Of a stretch of DNA of 64,000 bases, positions 42,840 through 52,044 are shown piece by piece. A program made the position numbers and the translations under genes. Source of the DNA: 13-2-20CM-66-19 sp963824395 (lineage in GTDB: Bacteria; Pseudomonadota; Gammaproteobacteria; Steroidobacterales; Steroidobacteraceae); NCBI GenBank assembly GCA_963824395.1, contig CAWGPF010000004.1, positions 248,001-312,000 of the forward strand, in the 5' to 3' direction. The notes below the pieces were generated by a model. It was not told where the DNA came from. It saw only the letters and a list, made by a program, of their open reading frames with translations, and did not search any database. The stretch's first letter is position 1. Every line of letters begins with the position of its first letter.

Positions 42840-43850
42840 GTGCGAACTGTACTGTACGTGGGCGCTGCCCTGGGCGTGGCGCTGCTGGTCGCGCTGGCGG
42901 TGCATGCCGATCTGCCCGCCATGCTCGCGGCCCTGCGCCTCGCCGGCTGGTCGCTGCTCGTGCTCATCCCGTGGCGCATGCTCTATTTCCTGCCCTACGC
43001 CCTGGGGTGGGCGATCCTGCTGCGCGGCGTGCAGGGCGCCCGGCGCGCCGGGCTCGGCTACCTCTTCTGGGTGACCACGGTTCGCGAGGGGATCGACCGG
43101 CTGCTGCCCGTGGCGAGCGTCGGCGGGGGTGTGGTCGGGGTGCGATTACTGCGCTGGCGCGGTCTGCCAACGGCGGAGGTCGGCGCCAGCGTCATCGTCG
43201 AAATCCTGCTGACGCTGTTCGCCGTCTATTTTTTCTTTGTCCTCGGGGTCGTGCTGCTGCTGCGGCGCGGCGTGGACGCAGAGGAGCACTCACGACTGCT
43301 GCTTTCCTTGCTGCTCACGCTGCCCATTCCGGTCGTGACCGCGTGGCTCCTGAAGTACGGCTTCCTCTTCAAGGGTGTCCACGGTTTCCTGCTCGGGATG
43401 GTGGGCGTGAACTCGCTGTCCGAGGGTGTCGCCGCTCTTGACCAGGCGATCCGCGCCATGCTGCGTCGTCACCGCGCGCTGCTGGCGACGACACTGCTGC
43501 AGCTGTGCGCGTTGCTTTCGGGGGCATTCGAGGTCTGGTTTGCGCTGCGCTTGTTTGGGCACCCGCTCGACTGGAGCGGCGCTATCGCACTTGAGAGCCT
43601 CACCCAGGCGGTACGGCACATCGCCTTCGTCGTCCCTGCCGGCATCGGCGTGCAGGAAGCCGGGCTCGTCATGTTCGGTCGCACCCTGGGGATCGATGCG
43701 GAGCTGGCGCTTGCCGTCTCCATGGCCAAGCGCGTGCGCGAAATCGTCTGGGGAGTCGCGGCGCTCCTGTCCTGGCAGTGGATGGAGGCCCGGCACCTGC
43801 GCGCGCGCCGGCTGGCGCCAGGCGAAAGCGGGCCAGGCTCTAACGGCTGA
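42840..43850 (+). CDS. hpnL: HpnL-like membrane protein
   Basis: 336 residues, GTG at 42840. Seven or eight transmembrane segments and the UPF0104/lysylphosphatidylglycerol-synthase-like flippase pattern (LYFLPYALGWAILLRGVQG, FWVTTVREGIDRLLPVASVG, GVVGVRLLRWRGLPTAEVGA, IALESLTQAVRHIAFVVPAG, IGVQEAGLVMFGRTLGI). It is the position and pattern of HpnL in hopanoid clusters. A role in hopanoid transport or flipping is presumed, not proven. It converges with hpnJ with 32 bp between. Confidence 0.82.
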   Translation: MRTVLYVGAALGVALLVALAVHADLPAMLAALRLAGWSLLVLIPWRMLYFLPYALGWAILLRGVQGARRAGLGYLFWVTTVREGIDRLLPVASVGGGVVGVRLLRWRGLPTAEVGASVIVEILLTLFAVYFFFVLGVVLLLRRGVDAEEHSRLLLSLLLTLPIPVVTAWLLKYGFLFKGVHGFLLGMVGVNSLSEGVAALDQAIRAMLRRHRALLATTLLQLCALLSGAFEVWFALRLFGHPLDWSGAIALESLTQAVRHIAFVVPAGIGVQEAGLVMFGRTLGIDAELALAVSMAKRVREIVWGVAALLSWQWMEARHLRARRLAPGESGPGSNG

Positions 43851-43882
43851 GCCTGCGCCCCCGCTTCGGCCCCCTCAGCGCC

Positions 43883-45307
43883 TCAGGTCGCGTCCTGGCG
43901 GGTACGCAGGAAGTGGAAGAACTCGACGCCCTCGCGCAGACGGCGCCGCATCATCTCCGGGCTCATGACCATCTCGGCCACGATCGAGGCGATCTTGCTC
44001 GGCCGGAAATAGAACTTCTTGTAGAAGTCCTCGACCGACTGAAAGATCTCGGTGTGACTCAGATGCGGATAGCTCAAAGGCGCAATCTGCGTGCCCTCCT
44101 GGGTCAGAAGGTCCACCTCCTCGTTGTACAGCCAGCCATTCTCCTTAGCCTGACGGTAGAGGTAGGTGCCGGGGTAGGGCGCGGCGAGTGAGACCTGGAT
44201 GGTGTGCGGATTGATCTCCTTGGCAAAATCCAGCGTCTCCTGGATGGTTTCCTTGGTCTCCCCGGGCAGGCCGAGGATGAAGGTGCCATGAATGAGGATG
44301 CCGAGCTCGTGGCAGTCCTTGGTGAAGCGCCGTGCGAACTCGACCCGCATGCCCTTCTTGATGTTGAAGAGGATCTGCTGATTGCCGGACTCGTAGCCGA
44401 CCAGCAGCAGACGCAGGCCGTTGTCTCTCATGACCTCGAGCGTCTTGCGCGGCACGTTGGCCTTGGCATTGCAGGACCACACCACCCCGAGCTTGCCGAG
44501 CTCCCTCGCCAGGGCCTCGACGCGCGGCAGGTTGTCGGTGAGCGTGTCGTCGTCGAAGAAATACTCCTTCACCTGCGGGAAGGCCTTCTTGGCCCAGGCC
44601 ATCTCCGCGACCACGTCCTCGACCGAGCGCACGCGATACTTGTGCCCGCCCACGGTCTGCGGCCACAGGCAGAACGTGCAGCGCGATTTGCAGCCCCGTC
44701 CCGTGTAGAAGGAGATATAGGGGTGCTTGAGGTACCCGCCGTAGTAGTTCTCGATGGTGAGGTCACGCTTGTAGACCGGCGTCACCCACGGCAGGGCATC
44801 CATATTCTCGAGCACCTCGCGGTTCTCGTTGTGCACGATCACGCCGTTCGCATTGCGGTAGGACAGCCCCTTGATGTCGCTCCAGGGTTTGCCGTCCGCC
44901 ACGTCCTTGATGGTGAAGTCGAACTCGTTGCGCGCGACGAAATCCACCGCCGCGCCTGCGATCAGGCTCTTGTCGGGCTCGACCGCGACCTTGGCCCCGA
45001 TCATGCCGATCTTGATGTCGGGCTTTAGCGCCTTGATCTGTTCGGCGACCTTGACGTCCGAGCTGAAGGACGGCGTGGACGTGTGCATCACGACCAGATC
45101 CCGGTTGCGGATCTCCGGGACGATATCCTCGAAGCTGAGCCGGTGCGGGGGGGCATCGATGAGCTTCGAGTCCTCCACCAGCGCGGCCGGCTGTGCGAGC
45201 CAGGTCGGGTACCAGAAGGATCGCACTTCGCGCTTCATCTGATAACGGGCACCGGCGCCACCGTCGTATCCGCCGAAGGAGGGGGGATGCAGAAAGAGCG
45301 TCTTCAT
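43883..45307 (-). CDS. hpnJ: Hopanoid radical SAM protein HpnJ
   Basis: 474 residues from the ATG at 45307 (AGGAGA upstream); the frame is open to 45397 without support. MKTLFLHPPSFGGYDGGAGA begins a B12-binding-like N-domain, followed by the radical SAM motif GRGCKSRCTFCLWPQTVGGH (CxxxCxxC), then GYESGNQQILFNIKKGMRVE and GTFILGLPGETKETIQETL. HpnJ converts the amino-sugar headgroup to the cyclitol ether in family knowledge. The expected deacetylase HpnK is not in the window, nor is HpnH or the squalene cyclase. Confidence 0.9.
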   Translation of the reverse strand: MKTLFLHPPSFGGYDGGAGARYQMKREVRSFWYPTWLAQPAALVEDSKLIDAPPHRLSFEDIVPEIRNRDLVVMHTSTPSFSSDVKVAEQIKALKPDIKIGMIGAKVAVEPDKSLIAGAAVDFVARNEFDFTIKDVADGKPWSDIKGLSYRNANGVIVHNENREVLENMDALPWVTPVYKRDLTIENYYGGYLKHPYISFYTGRGCKSRCTFCLWPQTVGGHKYRVRSVEDVVAEMAWAKKAFPQVKEYFFDDDTLTDNLPRVEALARELGKLGVVWSCNAKANVPRKTLEVMRDNGLRLLLVGYESGNQQILFNIKKGMRVEFARRFTKDCHELGILIHGTFILGLPGETKETIQETLDFAKEINPHTIQVSLAAPYPGTYLYRQAKENGWLYNEEVDLLTQEGTQIAPLSYPHLSHTEIFQSVEDFYKKFYFRPSKIASIVAEMVMSPEMMRRRLREGVEFFHFLRTRQDAT

Positions 45308-45544
45308 AAGGCGGGGGTCTCCTAGCGCGGCACCTGGCCGGGAACGGGCTGGCGCCGATTGTACCGCGTGCGGAGTCAGTCGCCCCGACAGATCCACCGG
45401 GCCCCGAGGGCGCCTGCGGACTCAGGAAAAAGACTGCAGTTGTGTGACCCCGGGGCCTGCCGAAGGCGGTGGCACAGGCCCCACCTCTTGGGCGCAAGCT
45501 CGGCGCAACGCTGCCAAATGCCGCTAGGTAAGGGCGGGGCGGGT

Positions 45545-45639
45545 TCAACGGGTAGGCAATCCGTTGAGGCGGACCGCAATGGGCGGGAAAGCATCGCGCG
45601 TGGCAGCAACCGCGAGGTGTTTCGTGCAGCTTCGGTGCA
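45545..45639 (+). repeat. Intergenic hairpin/GGTGCA repeat, copy F
   Basis: Perfect hairpin TCAACGG, loop GTAGGCAAT, CCGTTGA (45545-45567). Boxes CGTGCA at 45623 and GGTGCA at 45634, 11 nt apart, 56 nt after the hairpin, closest in layout to copies A and B. It is the only structure seen in the gene-free 45308-45710. Confidence 0.6.
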
Positions 45640-45710
45640 GTGCGAAAGCCGGGCACGGGTGAAAATCGATTCGCTAACCGCAGGGGATGCACCTGCCTGC
45701 GCCCCGCAGA

Positions 45711-46172
45711 TCACGGATAGCGGATGCGCCGGCCCTCAAATTGACCCGGCGGAGTGGGGCCGCCCGTCAGAACACCGTTGGCGTCATACGAGCGCGCCGT
45801 CGCGGTGCCGACGAAGGTATCGTCAGTCACCCTGATATCGAAGGATATCTCTGCGCGGCCGGTGAATTGATGCGTGGCGCGATCGGCTGTCACCTCCACC
45901 CACTTGCCCCTGACCCGCTCGCCAGCGCTGACCCAGACTCCCTTGCCATCGCTATCGCTCGAGTGTGGGTCGCCTGCGTCAGGGTTCGCCTGCTGCAAAG
46001 TCCCATCACTGTTGAAGACGTACATGTGGTACGGAAAGGGCGCATCAACCTCGTGGACGAACCATGTGCCGACGACGGGATTGAAAGCGCCGGGCGGGCC
46101 CGGGAGTGTGCTGCAGGCGGGCAGGGCAATCGAAGATAACATCAGCCCCAGCGCGATCAGAAATCTGTTCAT
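45711..46172 (-). CDS. Small lipoprotein
   Basis: 153 residues, ATG at 46172. A lipoprotein signal ends in LSSIALPACSTLP (Cys at 20). The mature part has a lipocalin-like pattern (AFNPVVGTWFVHEVDAPFPY, MYVFNSDGTLQQANPDAG, GKGVWVSAGERVRGKWVEVT, FDIRVTDDTFVGTATARSYD). No specific family is recognised. It probably faces the periplasm. It stands alone between hpnJ and the DUF1800 gene. Confidence 0.85.
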   Translation of the reverse strand: MNRFLIALGLMLSSIALPACSTLPGPPGAFNPVVGTWFVHEVDAPFPYHMYVFNSDGTLQQANPDAGDPHSSDSDGKGVWVSAGERVRGKWVEVTADRATHQFTGRAEISFDIRVTDDTFVGTATARSYDANGVLTGGPTPPGQFEGRRIRYP

Positions 46173-46579
46173 AGTGTTTCAATGTCAGGCCGTGATGTTG
46201 TTGTGTTGAGGCGGGTTCGGCCGTGCGCTGAGCATATTCGATTCACCTGACAGGCAGCCAATCGCGCGCGCGGCTCCCGTTCACCCAGGACTCGCCCCCG
46301 GCCGTTGGCAACCCGCGGTCGAAGGCACCGCCTCGCCGCCAGGTAACTTATTCGCGCACCAGCGGGCTGCGGCACTTGTCGCCGCCTCGCGACGTTCGCC
46401 TTCGAACTTCCCCGCGCGCACGATGGCCACGGGCGAGCGATGCATGGCGCTGCAGCGGTGTGCGCCTTTTCCGTAACAGAGCGCGACGTGATGTCAACGT
46501 CTCATCTGCCGGCGCGTTGCCCTTCAGGTTCGCGGTCTCAGTGTCTTTGATGCGATCAGCCACAGGGAAGATCTGGCTC
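46173..46579. other. Gene-free region before the DUF1800 gene
   Basis: 407 bp divergent region. An open frame continues upstream of 46580 but it lacks a ribosome site and its N-terminal 68 residues are unlike the family. I see no repeat copy or clear promoter. Confidence 0.4.
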
Positions 46580-48307
46580 ATGATGCGCAACTTAAGAGTT
46601 CTCCTCGCCGGGCTGCTGCTGGCACTCGCGGCGTGCGGCGGCAGCGACGGTAGTGGCAGCGCGGCGACGGGCACCACCGGGAGCACGAGTGGTACCGGGG
46701 GCAGCACCGGCAGCGGCGGGAGTCCTCCGGTCACACTCAGCGCAACGGATGCGCAGAGGCTTCTCGAGCAAGCCACCTTCGGGCCCACGCCGAGCGAAGT
46801 CACGCGCGTCGCCGCGCTCGGCTTTGCCGGGTACATGACCCAGCAGGAGGCGATCCCGGCCACCGGCTACAGCGGCTTCAGCTACGTGCCTCATACCGCG
46901 CCCTCGACGTGCCGTAGCGATCCCACGGCGCCGACAAGCGCGGCGAGCCTGTGCGCGCGGGACAACTACTCCCTCTACCAGGTGCAGCGGCAGTTCTTCG
47001 AGAACGCCCTGAAGGCCCCTGATCAGCTGCGCCAGCGCGTTGCCTTTGCGCTGTCGCAGATCTTCGTCGTCTCCGGGGTGGAGATTTACGAAGCCTATGG
47101 GATGGCCGCATACCAGAACATGCTGCTGAATGATGCCTTCGGCAATTACCGGCAGCTGATCGAGGACGTCACCTTGAGCCCCGTCATGGGGCGCTACCTC
47201 ACCATGGCGCAGAACGCCAAGGCGAACCCCGGCGCAGGCTTCGAGCCGAACGAGAACTATGCGCGCGAGCTGATGCAGCTGTTCTCCATCGGACTCTACA
47301 AACTCAATCCCGACGGCTCGCAGCTGCTCGATGCCAGCCAGAATCCGCAGCCCACCTATACGGAGAGCGTGGTGCAGGGGTTCGCGGCGGTGTTCACCGG
47401 CTGGACCTATGCGCCGCTCCCCGGGGCTTCCGTCAACTTCTACGGTGCCCCCATCAACTATCAGGCCCCGATGGTTTCGGTGGCGAGCTATCACGATACG
47501 ACGGCCAAACTGCTCCTCAACGGGGCCATGACACCTGTCGGGCAGACACCCGAAGAGGACCTGAAGGTCGCGCTCGACAACGTGTTCAACCACCCGAACG
47601 TGGGCCCCTTCATCGGCAAGCAGCTGATCCAGCACCTGGTGACCAGCAATCCGAGCCCGGCGTACGTGGCACGCGTGGCCGCGGTCTTTGCGGACAACGG
47701 CAGCGGCGTGCGCGGGGACCTCGGTGCGGTGGTGAAGGCCATCCTCGGCGATGTCGAGGCGCGCGGCGATGCGCCCGCCAGCCCGGATGCGGGGCATCTG
47801 CGCGAGCCGGCACTCTTTATAACGACCCTGCTGCGCGGACTGGGGGCGCAGTCGGACGGCGTTTACCTCAGGTCGCAGGCTTCCGCGATGGGCCAGCCGC
47901 TGTTCTCACCCCCGACCGTGTTCAACTACTACCCGCCGGGCTACCAGCTGCCGGGTACGAGCATTCTCGCCCCTGAGTTCTTCATTCAGACCGCGGCCAC
48001 GGCGCTCGCCCGCGACAACTTCGTCAATCAGCTGATCCTGAACGGGGGTGCGGCGGCCGACCCGACCGTCACCGCAAGCACCGGCACCACCGTGAACCTC
48101 AATGCACTGCTCGGAAGCCCGGCCTACTCGCCCGACCAGCTGGTCAATGAGCTGAACTCTCTGCTGATGCACGGCAGTCTCTCGAGTGCGGCCCACGCCG
48201 CCCTCGTCACGGCGGTTCAGGCGGCCCCGACCAGCGATCCACTGGGACAGGTCAGGGCGGCCGCCTACCTCGTTGCAACCTCGCCCCAGTTCCAGGTGGA
48301 GCACTGA
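46580..48307 (+). CDS. DUF1800 family lipoprotein
   Basis: 575 residues from the ATG at 46580; a second ATG at 46583 is equally possible. Lipoprotein signal with LLALAACGGS (Cys at about 18). DUF1800 motifs: LSATDAQRLLEQATFGPTPS, NENYARELMQLFSIGLYKLN, NVGPFIGKQLIQHLVTSNPS, MGQPLFSPPTVFNYYPPGYQ. The pair with DUF1501 is widely conserved in Gram-negatives and thought to be in the envelope. The DUF1501 gene starts 1 nt after the stop. Confidence 0.92.
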   Translation: MMRNLRVLLAGLLLALAACGGSDGSGSAATGTTGSTSGTGGSTGSGGSPPVTLSATDAQRLLEQATFGPTPSEVTRVAALGFAGYMTQQEAIPATGYSGFSYVPHTAPSTCRSDPTAPTSAASLCARDNYSLYQVQRQFFENALKAPDQLRQRVAFALSQIFVVSGVEIYEAYGMAAYQNMLLNDAFGNYRQLIEDVTLSPVMGRYLTMAQNAKANPGAGFEPNENYARELMQLFSIGLYKLNPDGSQLLDASQNPQPTYTESVVQGFAAVFTGWTYAPLPGASVNFYGAPINYQAPMVSVASYHDTTAKLLLNGAMTPVGQTPEEDLKVALDNVFNHPNVGPFIGKQLIQHLVTSNPSPAYVARVAAVFADNGSGVRGDLGAVVKAILGDVEARGDAPASPDAGHLREPALFITTLLRGLGAQSDGVYLRSQASAMGQPLFSPPTVFNYYPPGYQLPGTSILAPEFFIQTAATALARDNFVNQLILNGGAAADPTVTASTGTTVNLNALLGSPAYSPDQLVNELNSLLMHGSLSSAAHAALVTAVQAAPTSDPLGQVRAAAYLVATSPQFQVEH

Positions 48308-48308
48308 C

Positions 48309-49661
48309 ATGGATCGCAGACACTTTCTCAGGCACGCAGGCGCCCTGGGGGCGGGAGCCGCACTGGGGCAGCTCGGTGCCTTCGCTGCCCGCGCGCAGAC
48401 CGCGAGCGACTACAAGGCCCTCGTCTGCATCTTCATGTACGGCGGCAATGACGGCAACAACACCATCGTGCCGATCGATGCGGCCGGCTACGCGAGCTAC
48501 GCAGCGCAGCGTCCGCAGATTGCCCTGCCGCAGGCGAGCCTGCTGCCGCTCGTGGACGGCAGCGGCACGGCGACCCTGGGCATGCACCCGTCCCTGGGCG
48601 CCGCCAACGGCCTGCAGGCCATGTGGAACGCCAAGGCGCTCGCGATCGTGGCCAATGTCGGCACGCTGGTCGCGCCGCTGACGGCGACTTCATATAACAC
48701 GACGACCACCCCGAGGCCCCAGAGCCTGTTCTCGCATCTTGACCAGCAGCTGCAGTGGCAGGCCTCCCTCTCCAGTGCACCCTCGACCACGGGCTGGGGC
48801 GGCCGGCTCGCCGATCAGCTGGCCAGCATGAATGCCGGCGCGAGCATCCCCGCGATGATCTCCACGGTGGGGAACAACCTCTTCGTCACCGGTCGCGCGA
48901 CTCAGGCGCTCGCGATTCCGACGAGCGGCTCGTTCGGACTGAACGGCTTCACCAGCTCCACCGGGGCGCTCGCGCGCCTGAGCGCGCTCAAGGCGCTGCT
49001 CGGAATCGACCGCGGAACCGACCTATTGGATGCCGCACAGGATGTCATGACGGGCGCGATTCAAAGCAGCGCCGTGCTCAACCCCATTCTCAAGGCCACG
49101 ACCAGTACCGTGAGCGGCTACTTCACCTCGCTGAGCAGCGGCATCGCGAGCCAGCTGCTCGCGGTGGCGAAGGTCATCGAGGCGCGGGCCACGCTCGGGG
49201 TGTCACGACAGGTGTTTCTCGTGTCGCTCGGCTCCTTTGACACCCATTCGGATGAGCTCAACACGCAGGCCACGCTGTTCGCCGAGATGGGGCCCGCCGT
49301 CAAGGCGTTCCACGACGCCATGGCGGCGATCGGCGCCGGCAGCGGCGTCACCTCCTTCACGCTGTCGGATTTCTCGCGCACCTATCTTGCCAACGCGAAC
49401 GGCGGCACCGACCACGCCTGGGGGAGCAACCACTTCGTGGCTGGAGGGGCGGTCAAGGGCGGTCAGTTCTATGGCACCTGGCCGACGCTTGAGATGAGCG
49501 GCCCGGATGACATCGGCAACGCGGGCCGCTGGGTCCCGACCACGGCGGTCGACCAGTACGCGGCCACGCTGGCGAGCTGGTTCGGTGTCAGCGGCAGCGG
49601 GCTCGCCGCCGTACTGCCGAACCTGGCAGCTTTCAGTCCGGCAACCGTAGGCTTTCTCTGA
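48309..49661 (+). CDS. DUF1501 family secreted protein
   Basis: 450 residues from the ATG at 48309. Twin-arginine-type signal MDRRHFLRHAGALGAGAALG with cleavage near AARAQT. DUF1501 motifs: ALVCIFMYGGNDGNNTIVPI, MHPSLGAANGLQAMWNAKAL, LVSLGSFDTHSDELNTQATL, DFSRTYLANANGGTDHAWGS (sulfatase-fold-like metal residues). Coupled to DUF1800 by a 1-nt gap. The two are likely to form a complex; the substrate is unknown. Confidence 0.92.
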   Translation: MDRRHFLRHAGALGAGAALGQLGAFAARAQTASDYKALVCIFMYGGNDGNNTIVPIDAAGYASYAAQRPQIALPQASLLPLVDGSGTATLGMHPSLGAANGLQAMWNAKALAIVANVGTLVAPLTATSYNTTTTPRPQSLFSHLDQQLQWQASLSSAPSTTGWGGRLADQLASMNAGASIPAMISTVGNNLFVTGRATQALAIPTSGSFGLNGFTSSTGALARLSALKALLGIDRGTDLLDAAQDVMTGAIQSSAVLNPILKATTSTVSGYFTSLSSGIASQLLAVAKVIEARATLGVSRQVFLVSLGSFDTHSDELNTQATLFAEMGPAVKAFHDAMAAIGAGSGVTSFTLSDFSRTYLANANGGTDHAWGSNHFVAGGAVKGGQFYGTWPTLEMSGPDDIGNAGRWVPTTAVDQYAATLASWFGVSGSGLAAVLPNLAAFSPATVGFL

Positions 49662-49706
49662 GCCTTGCGAACCGGCGTCGTGCGCGACACGCGCAGACAC
49701 CCCCGG

Positions 49707-50765
49707 TCACTGGCCGGGCGCGGTGAGGCGGTGTACCCAGGTGACGCGCCGGCGATGCTTCTCTGCCTGGGCGCGGGGATTGAAGAACTGCCGGTACCAG
49801 GCGCGCTCGAGGTGGAACGGCCCGTCGCAGCCGACCTGCAGCACCCTGAGCGCGGGCGCCTTGTGGGTCCAGATCTCGAAATCCTGTGCAAAGGCCACCC
49901 GACTGGCTTCCTGAAAGGCGCGGGCGGCGGCGACATCCTCCGGCCGCGTCACTTCGTGGGGAAACTTGACCAGCAGCCCGTGCCAGACGCGCGTCACGCC
50001 ATCGTCCACCGGCGTATTGGCGATGAACAGCACCGTCGGATAGGTGCCGGCCATAGAGGCCAGGAGGTACCCGGGGCCATGGTACGTCGCATCGATGCGC
50101 AGGGTTGCCGCTGCCTCGGTCAGGGTGTGGTGGGTGCCCGCCATGCGCTGGGTCACCATGTGACCCTCGAATTCGTTTTCGTACAGATCGATGCGATCCA
50201 TGCCGTGGATGGGTCCGAAATGCGCCCGGTCCGCGATATTGTCGACGACCTCCTGGCCGTGAATGGGCAGCGTTCCGATGTGATCGATCTTCCAGCGCAC
50301 CCACGAAGGATCTGACCACTCAGGCTGTTCCGGGGGTGGCCACTCAGGCTCGAGTCCCTCCGGGTCGTGCCAGATCCAGATGACGCCGAGGCTTTCGTGA
50401 ACCCTCCAGCTGCGCACGCAGGCCGCCTTCGGGATCGGCCCGCGCAGGCCGGGGATGTCGTCGCACTGGCCGTCGTCCCGGTAGCGCCAGCCGTGATACG
50501 GGCAGCGGATGGCGTCGCCCTCGATATGAGTGCCGTTGCGTATCACGAAGGAGGTCGTGTTGCGACCCAGGTGCGTGCCCATGTGGGCGCAGTAAGCGTT
50601 CAGGAGCACCGGCTTACCCGTGGCCCGGCCGCGAAACAGCACGAGCTCGGTGCCGAAGAAGCGCAGCGGCAACGGTTGATCCGTGAGCTCCTCGGCGTCG
50701 GCGATCATGAACCAGCCGCGGGGGAAGGCGAATTCCCCGAGGCCGTAGTCTTTGGTGGTGGCCAC
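49707..50765 (-). CDS. Rieske 2Fe-2S ring-hydroxylating oxygenase (KshA-like)
   Basis: 352 residues, ATG at 50765. The Rieske motif is CAHMGTHLG (about 59-67) and CPYHGWRY (about 88-95); the mononuclear iron site follows later (DNIADRAHFGPIHGMD, with the HxxxxH-type His pair). The length and the sequence WHDPEGLEPEWPPPE fit the KshA group, which hydroxylates C9 of 3-ketosteroids. It needs a reductase, which is not in the window. The substrate is inferred. Confidence 0.85.
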   Translation of the reverse strand: MATTKDYGLGEFAFPRGWFMIADAEELTDQPLPLRFFGTELVLFRGRATGKPVLLNAYCAHMGTHLGRNTTSFVIRNGTHIEGDAIRCPYHGWRYRDDGQCDDIPGLRGPIPKAACVRSWRVHESLGVIWIWHDPEGLEPEWPPPEQPEWSDPSWVRWKIDHIGTLPIHGQEVVDNIADRAHFGPIHGMDRIDLYENEFEGHMVTQRMAGTHHTLTEAAATLRIDATYHGPGYLLASMAGTYPTVLFIANTPVDDGVTRVWHGLLVKFPHEVTRPEDVAAARAFQEASRVAFAQDFEIWTHKAPALRVLQVGCDGPFHLERAWYRQFFNPRAQAEKHRRRVTWVHRLTAPGQ

Positions 50766-50810
50766 CGCTGCCGCCTGATGTCAGTCAGTGTGTAGAGACG
50801 AGAGCGACGT

Positions 50811-51365
50811 TCAGGTCCTGCCCATATCGCGCTTCCAGGTCTTCAGGATCTCAAGATACGCCGGAGCGCAGTAGAGGTCTTCCTCGTAATGGAACTTGCC
50901 ATTGCCGGCGTAGAGATTCAGCGTCACGCAGGGGAACTGATAGTGGTAGTCCGTGGCGGGTCCCGGATTGCGCCACTCGCCGTAGGGGACCTTGCTGCCA
51001 TCCGGGTTCGGCCAGCGGTTCCAGTTGTAGTTGATGACGAGGTTTCCCTGGATCGCGTGCCATTCGGGGATGAAGCGCAGCTCAGGTTGCGTGGCCATCA
51101 GCGGCACCATCCACTCGGCAATGTCGTCGCGGCGCCGGAACGTGCCGAAGTGGTGGTCGACGTACAGGCACTCGTCAGTGAACATGTCGCACCAGTGCTC
51201 CCAGTCGTTCATGTTGGCGCGTGCCGCATAGTCCTGGAACGCCGCCTCGACCTCCTCGTGCGGGTAGGCGGGGCCGGTGCGCAGCAGGGTCTGCCAGCCG
51301 AGGGCGGCGGAATTGGCCCCGAGATAGGCGATCTTGCCCAGATCCGGGGGAGTCTGAGTGCTCAT
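50811..51365 (-). CDS. SnoaL-like (NTF2-fold) protein 1
   Basis: 184 residues, ATG at 51365 with AGGAGA upstream. NTF2-like cone fold: VEAAFQDYAARANMNDWEHW, MFTDECLYVDHHFGTFRRRD, FIPEWHAIQGNLVINYNWNR. Such proteins act as small hydrolases, isomerases or ligand binders; limited similarity prevents naming the reaction. It lies between the Rieske oxygenase and a second such protein, same strand. Confidence 0.85.
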   Translation of the reverse strand: MSTQTPPDLGKIAYLGANSAALGWQTLLRTGPAYPHEEVEAAFQDYAARANMNDWEHWCDMFTDECLYVDHHFGTFRRRDDIAEWMVPLMATQPELRFIPEWHAIQGNLVINYNWNRWPNPDGSKVPYGEWRNPGPATDYHYQFPCVTLNLYAGNGKFHYEEDLYCAPAYLEILKTWKRDMGRT

Positions 51366-51410
51366 GCGGGTCTCCTGTAAAGCCTGGCGGATGGATCGGT
51401 GGCAGTCAGT

Positions 51411-51932
51411 TCACGGGTTCGAGAGTCCCCAGGTGCCGATGTCGGCTCGCTCGGGCGGGCGCTGGTTGCGGTCGATCTTGGCGGGCGGCGCATGACCGCT
51501 CTGCGGTGGCACCCAGCCGGACTCCTTGATGAGCTCCCCGAGCTCGACCACGTTGAACACGTCGTTCTCGTAGCAGAAGCGATCGTTGCCCGCGTAGATG
51601 GCGAGGCTGAGCGAGAAGCAGTCGGGGAAGCTGCCGTCGGGGAGCTTGCCCGGCACGCGGCTCCAGAAGGCACAGATGACGAGGTTGTCCTTGACCACCG
51701 TCCAGAGCGTCGGGAAGCGCCACTCCTCGAACCCGACCATCCCATCATGCATGAGGGTGGCGATGGCCTTGGCCCCGACCAGGCGACCCCAGATGGGGTC
51801 TATATAGATCGCGTCCTCGGTGAAGTGCTCGGCGATCTCGCTCCAGTCCGCGATTCCCTTGGCCACCCGCTCGCGGGTGGCGAGCACCTTGCCCCAGGCG
51901 GCACGCACTTCAGCCTCAGGATAGATACGCAT
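51411..51932 (-). CDS. SnoaL-like (NTF2-fold) protein 2
   Basis: 173 residues, ATG at 51932. NTF2-like fold: WSEIAEHFTEDAIYIDPIWG, FEEWRFPTLWTVVKDNLVIC, FWSRVPGKLPDGSFPDCFSL. It shares the fold with the preceding gene but not close sequence, so the two may have separate roles or form a heteromer. The C-terminal 30 residues are polar and disordered. Confidence 0.85.
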   Translation of the reverse strand: MRIYPEAEVRAAWGKVLATRERVAKGIADWSEIAEHFTEDAIYIDPIWGRLVGAKAIATLMHDGMVGFEEWRFPTLWTVVKDNLVICAFWSRVPGKLPDGSFPDCFSLSLAIYAGNDRFCYENDVFNVVELGELIKESGWVPPQSGHAPPAKIDRNQRPPERADIGTWGLSNP

Positions 51933-52044
51933 GCGCGGCGAGCTCCGTCTTAAGAGGGATTCAGGGCGACTGTAGCGAGCGGCTCAGGGCCTGAGCGCGA
52001 CCGGAAAGAGCAAAGAGCAGGACGCAAATGTGCCTTCAGGGGCG

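Noticed and set aside
13324..45639. Integron attC sites or tRNA genes as explanation of the intergenic repeat
   Set aside because: No RYYYAAC/GTTRRRY core boxes, neighbouring genes point both ways, no integrase. The loop looks like an anticodon loop but no acceptor stem or T arm can be built around it.
45621..45639. CRISPR-like repetition
   Set aside because: Only two short boxes 11 nt apart; no spacer-repeat array anywhere in the window.
46376..46579. 68-residue extension of the DUF1800 protein
   Set aside because: A lipoprotein signal begins at 46580; upstream residues are Arg-rich and unlike a signal.
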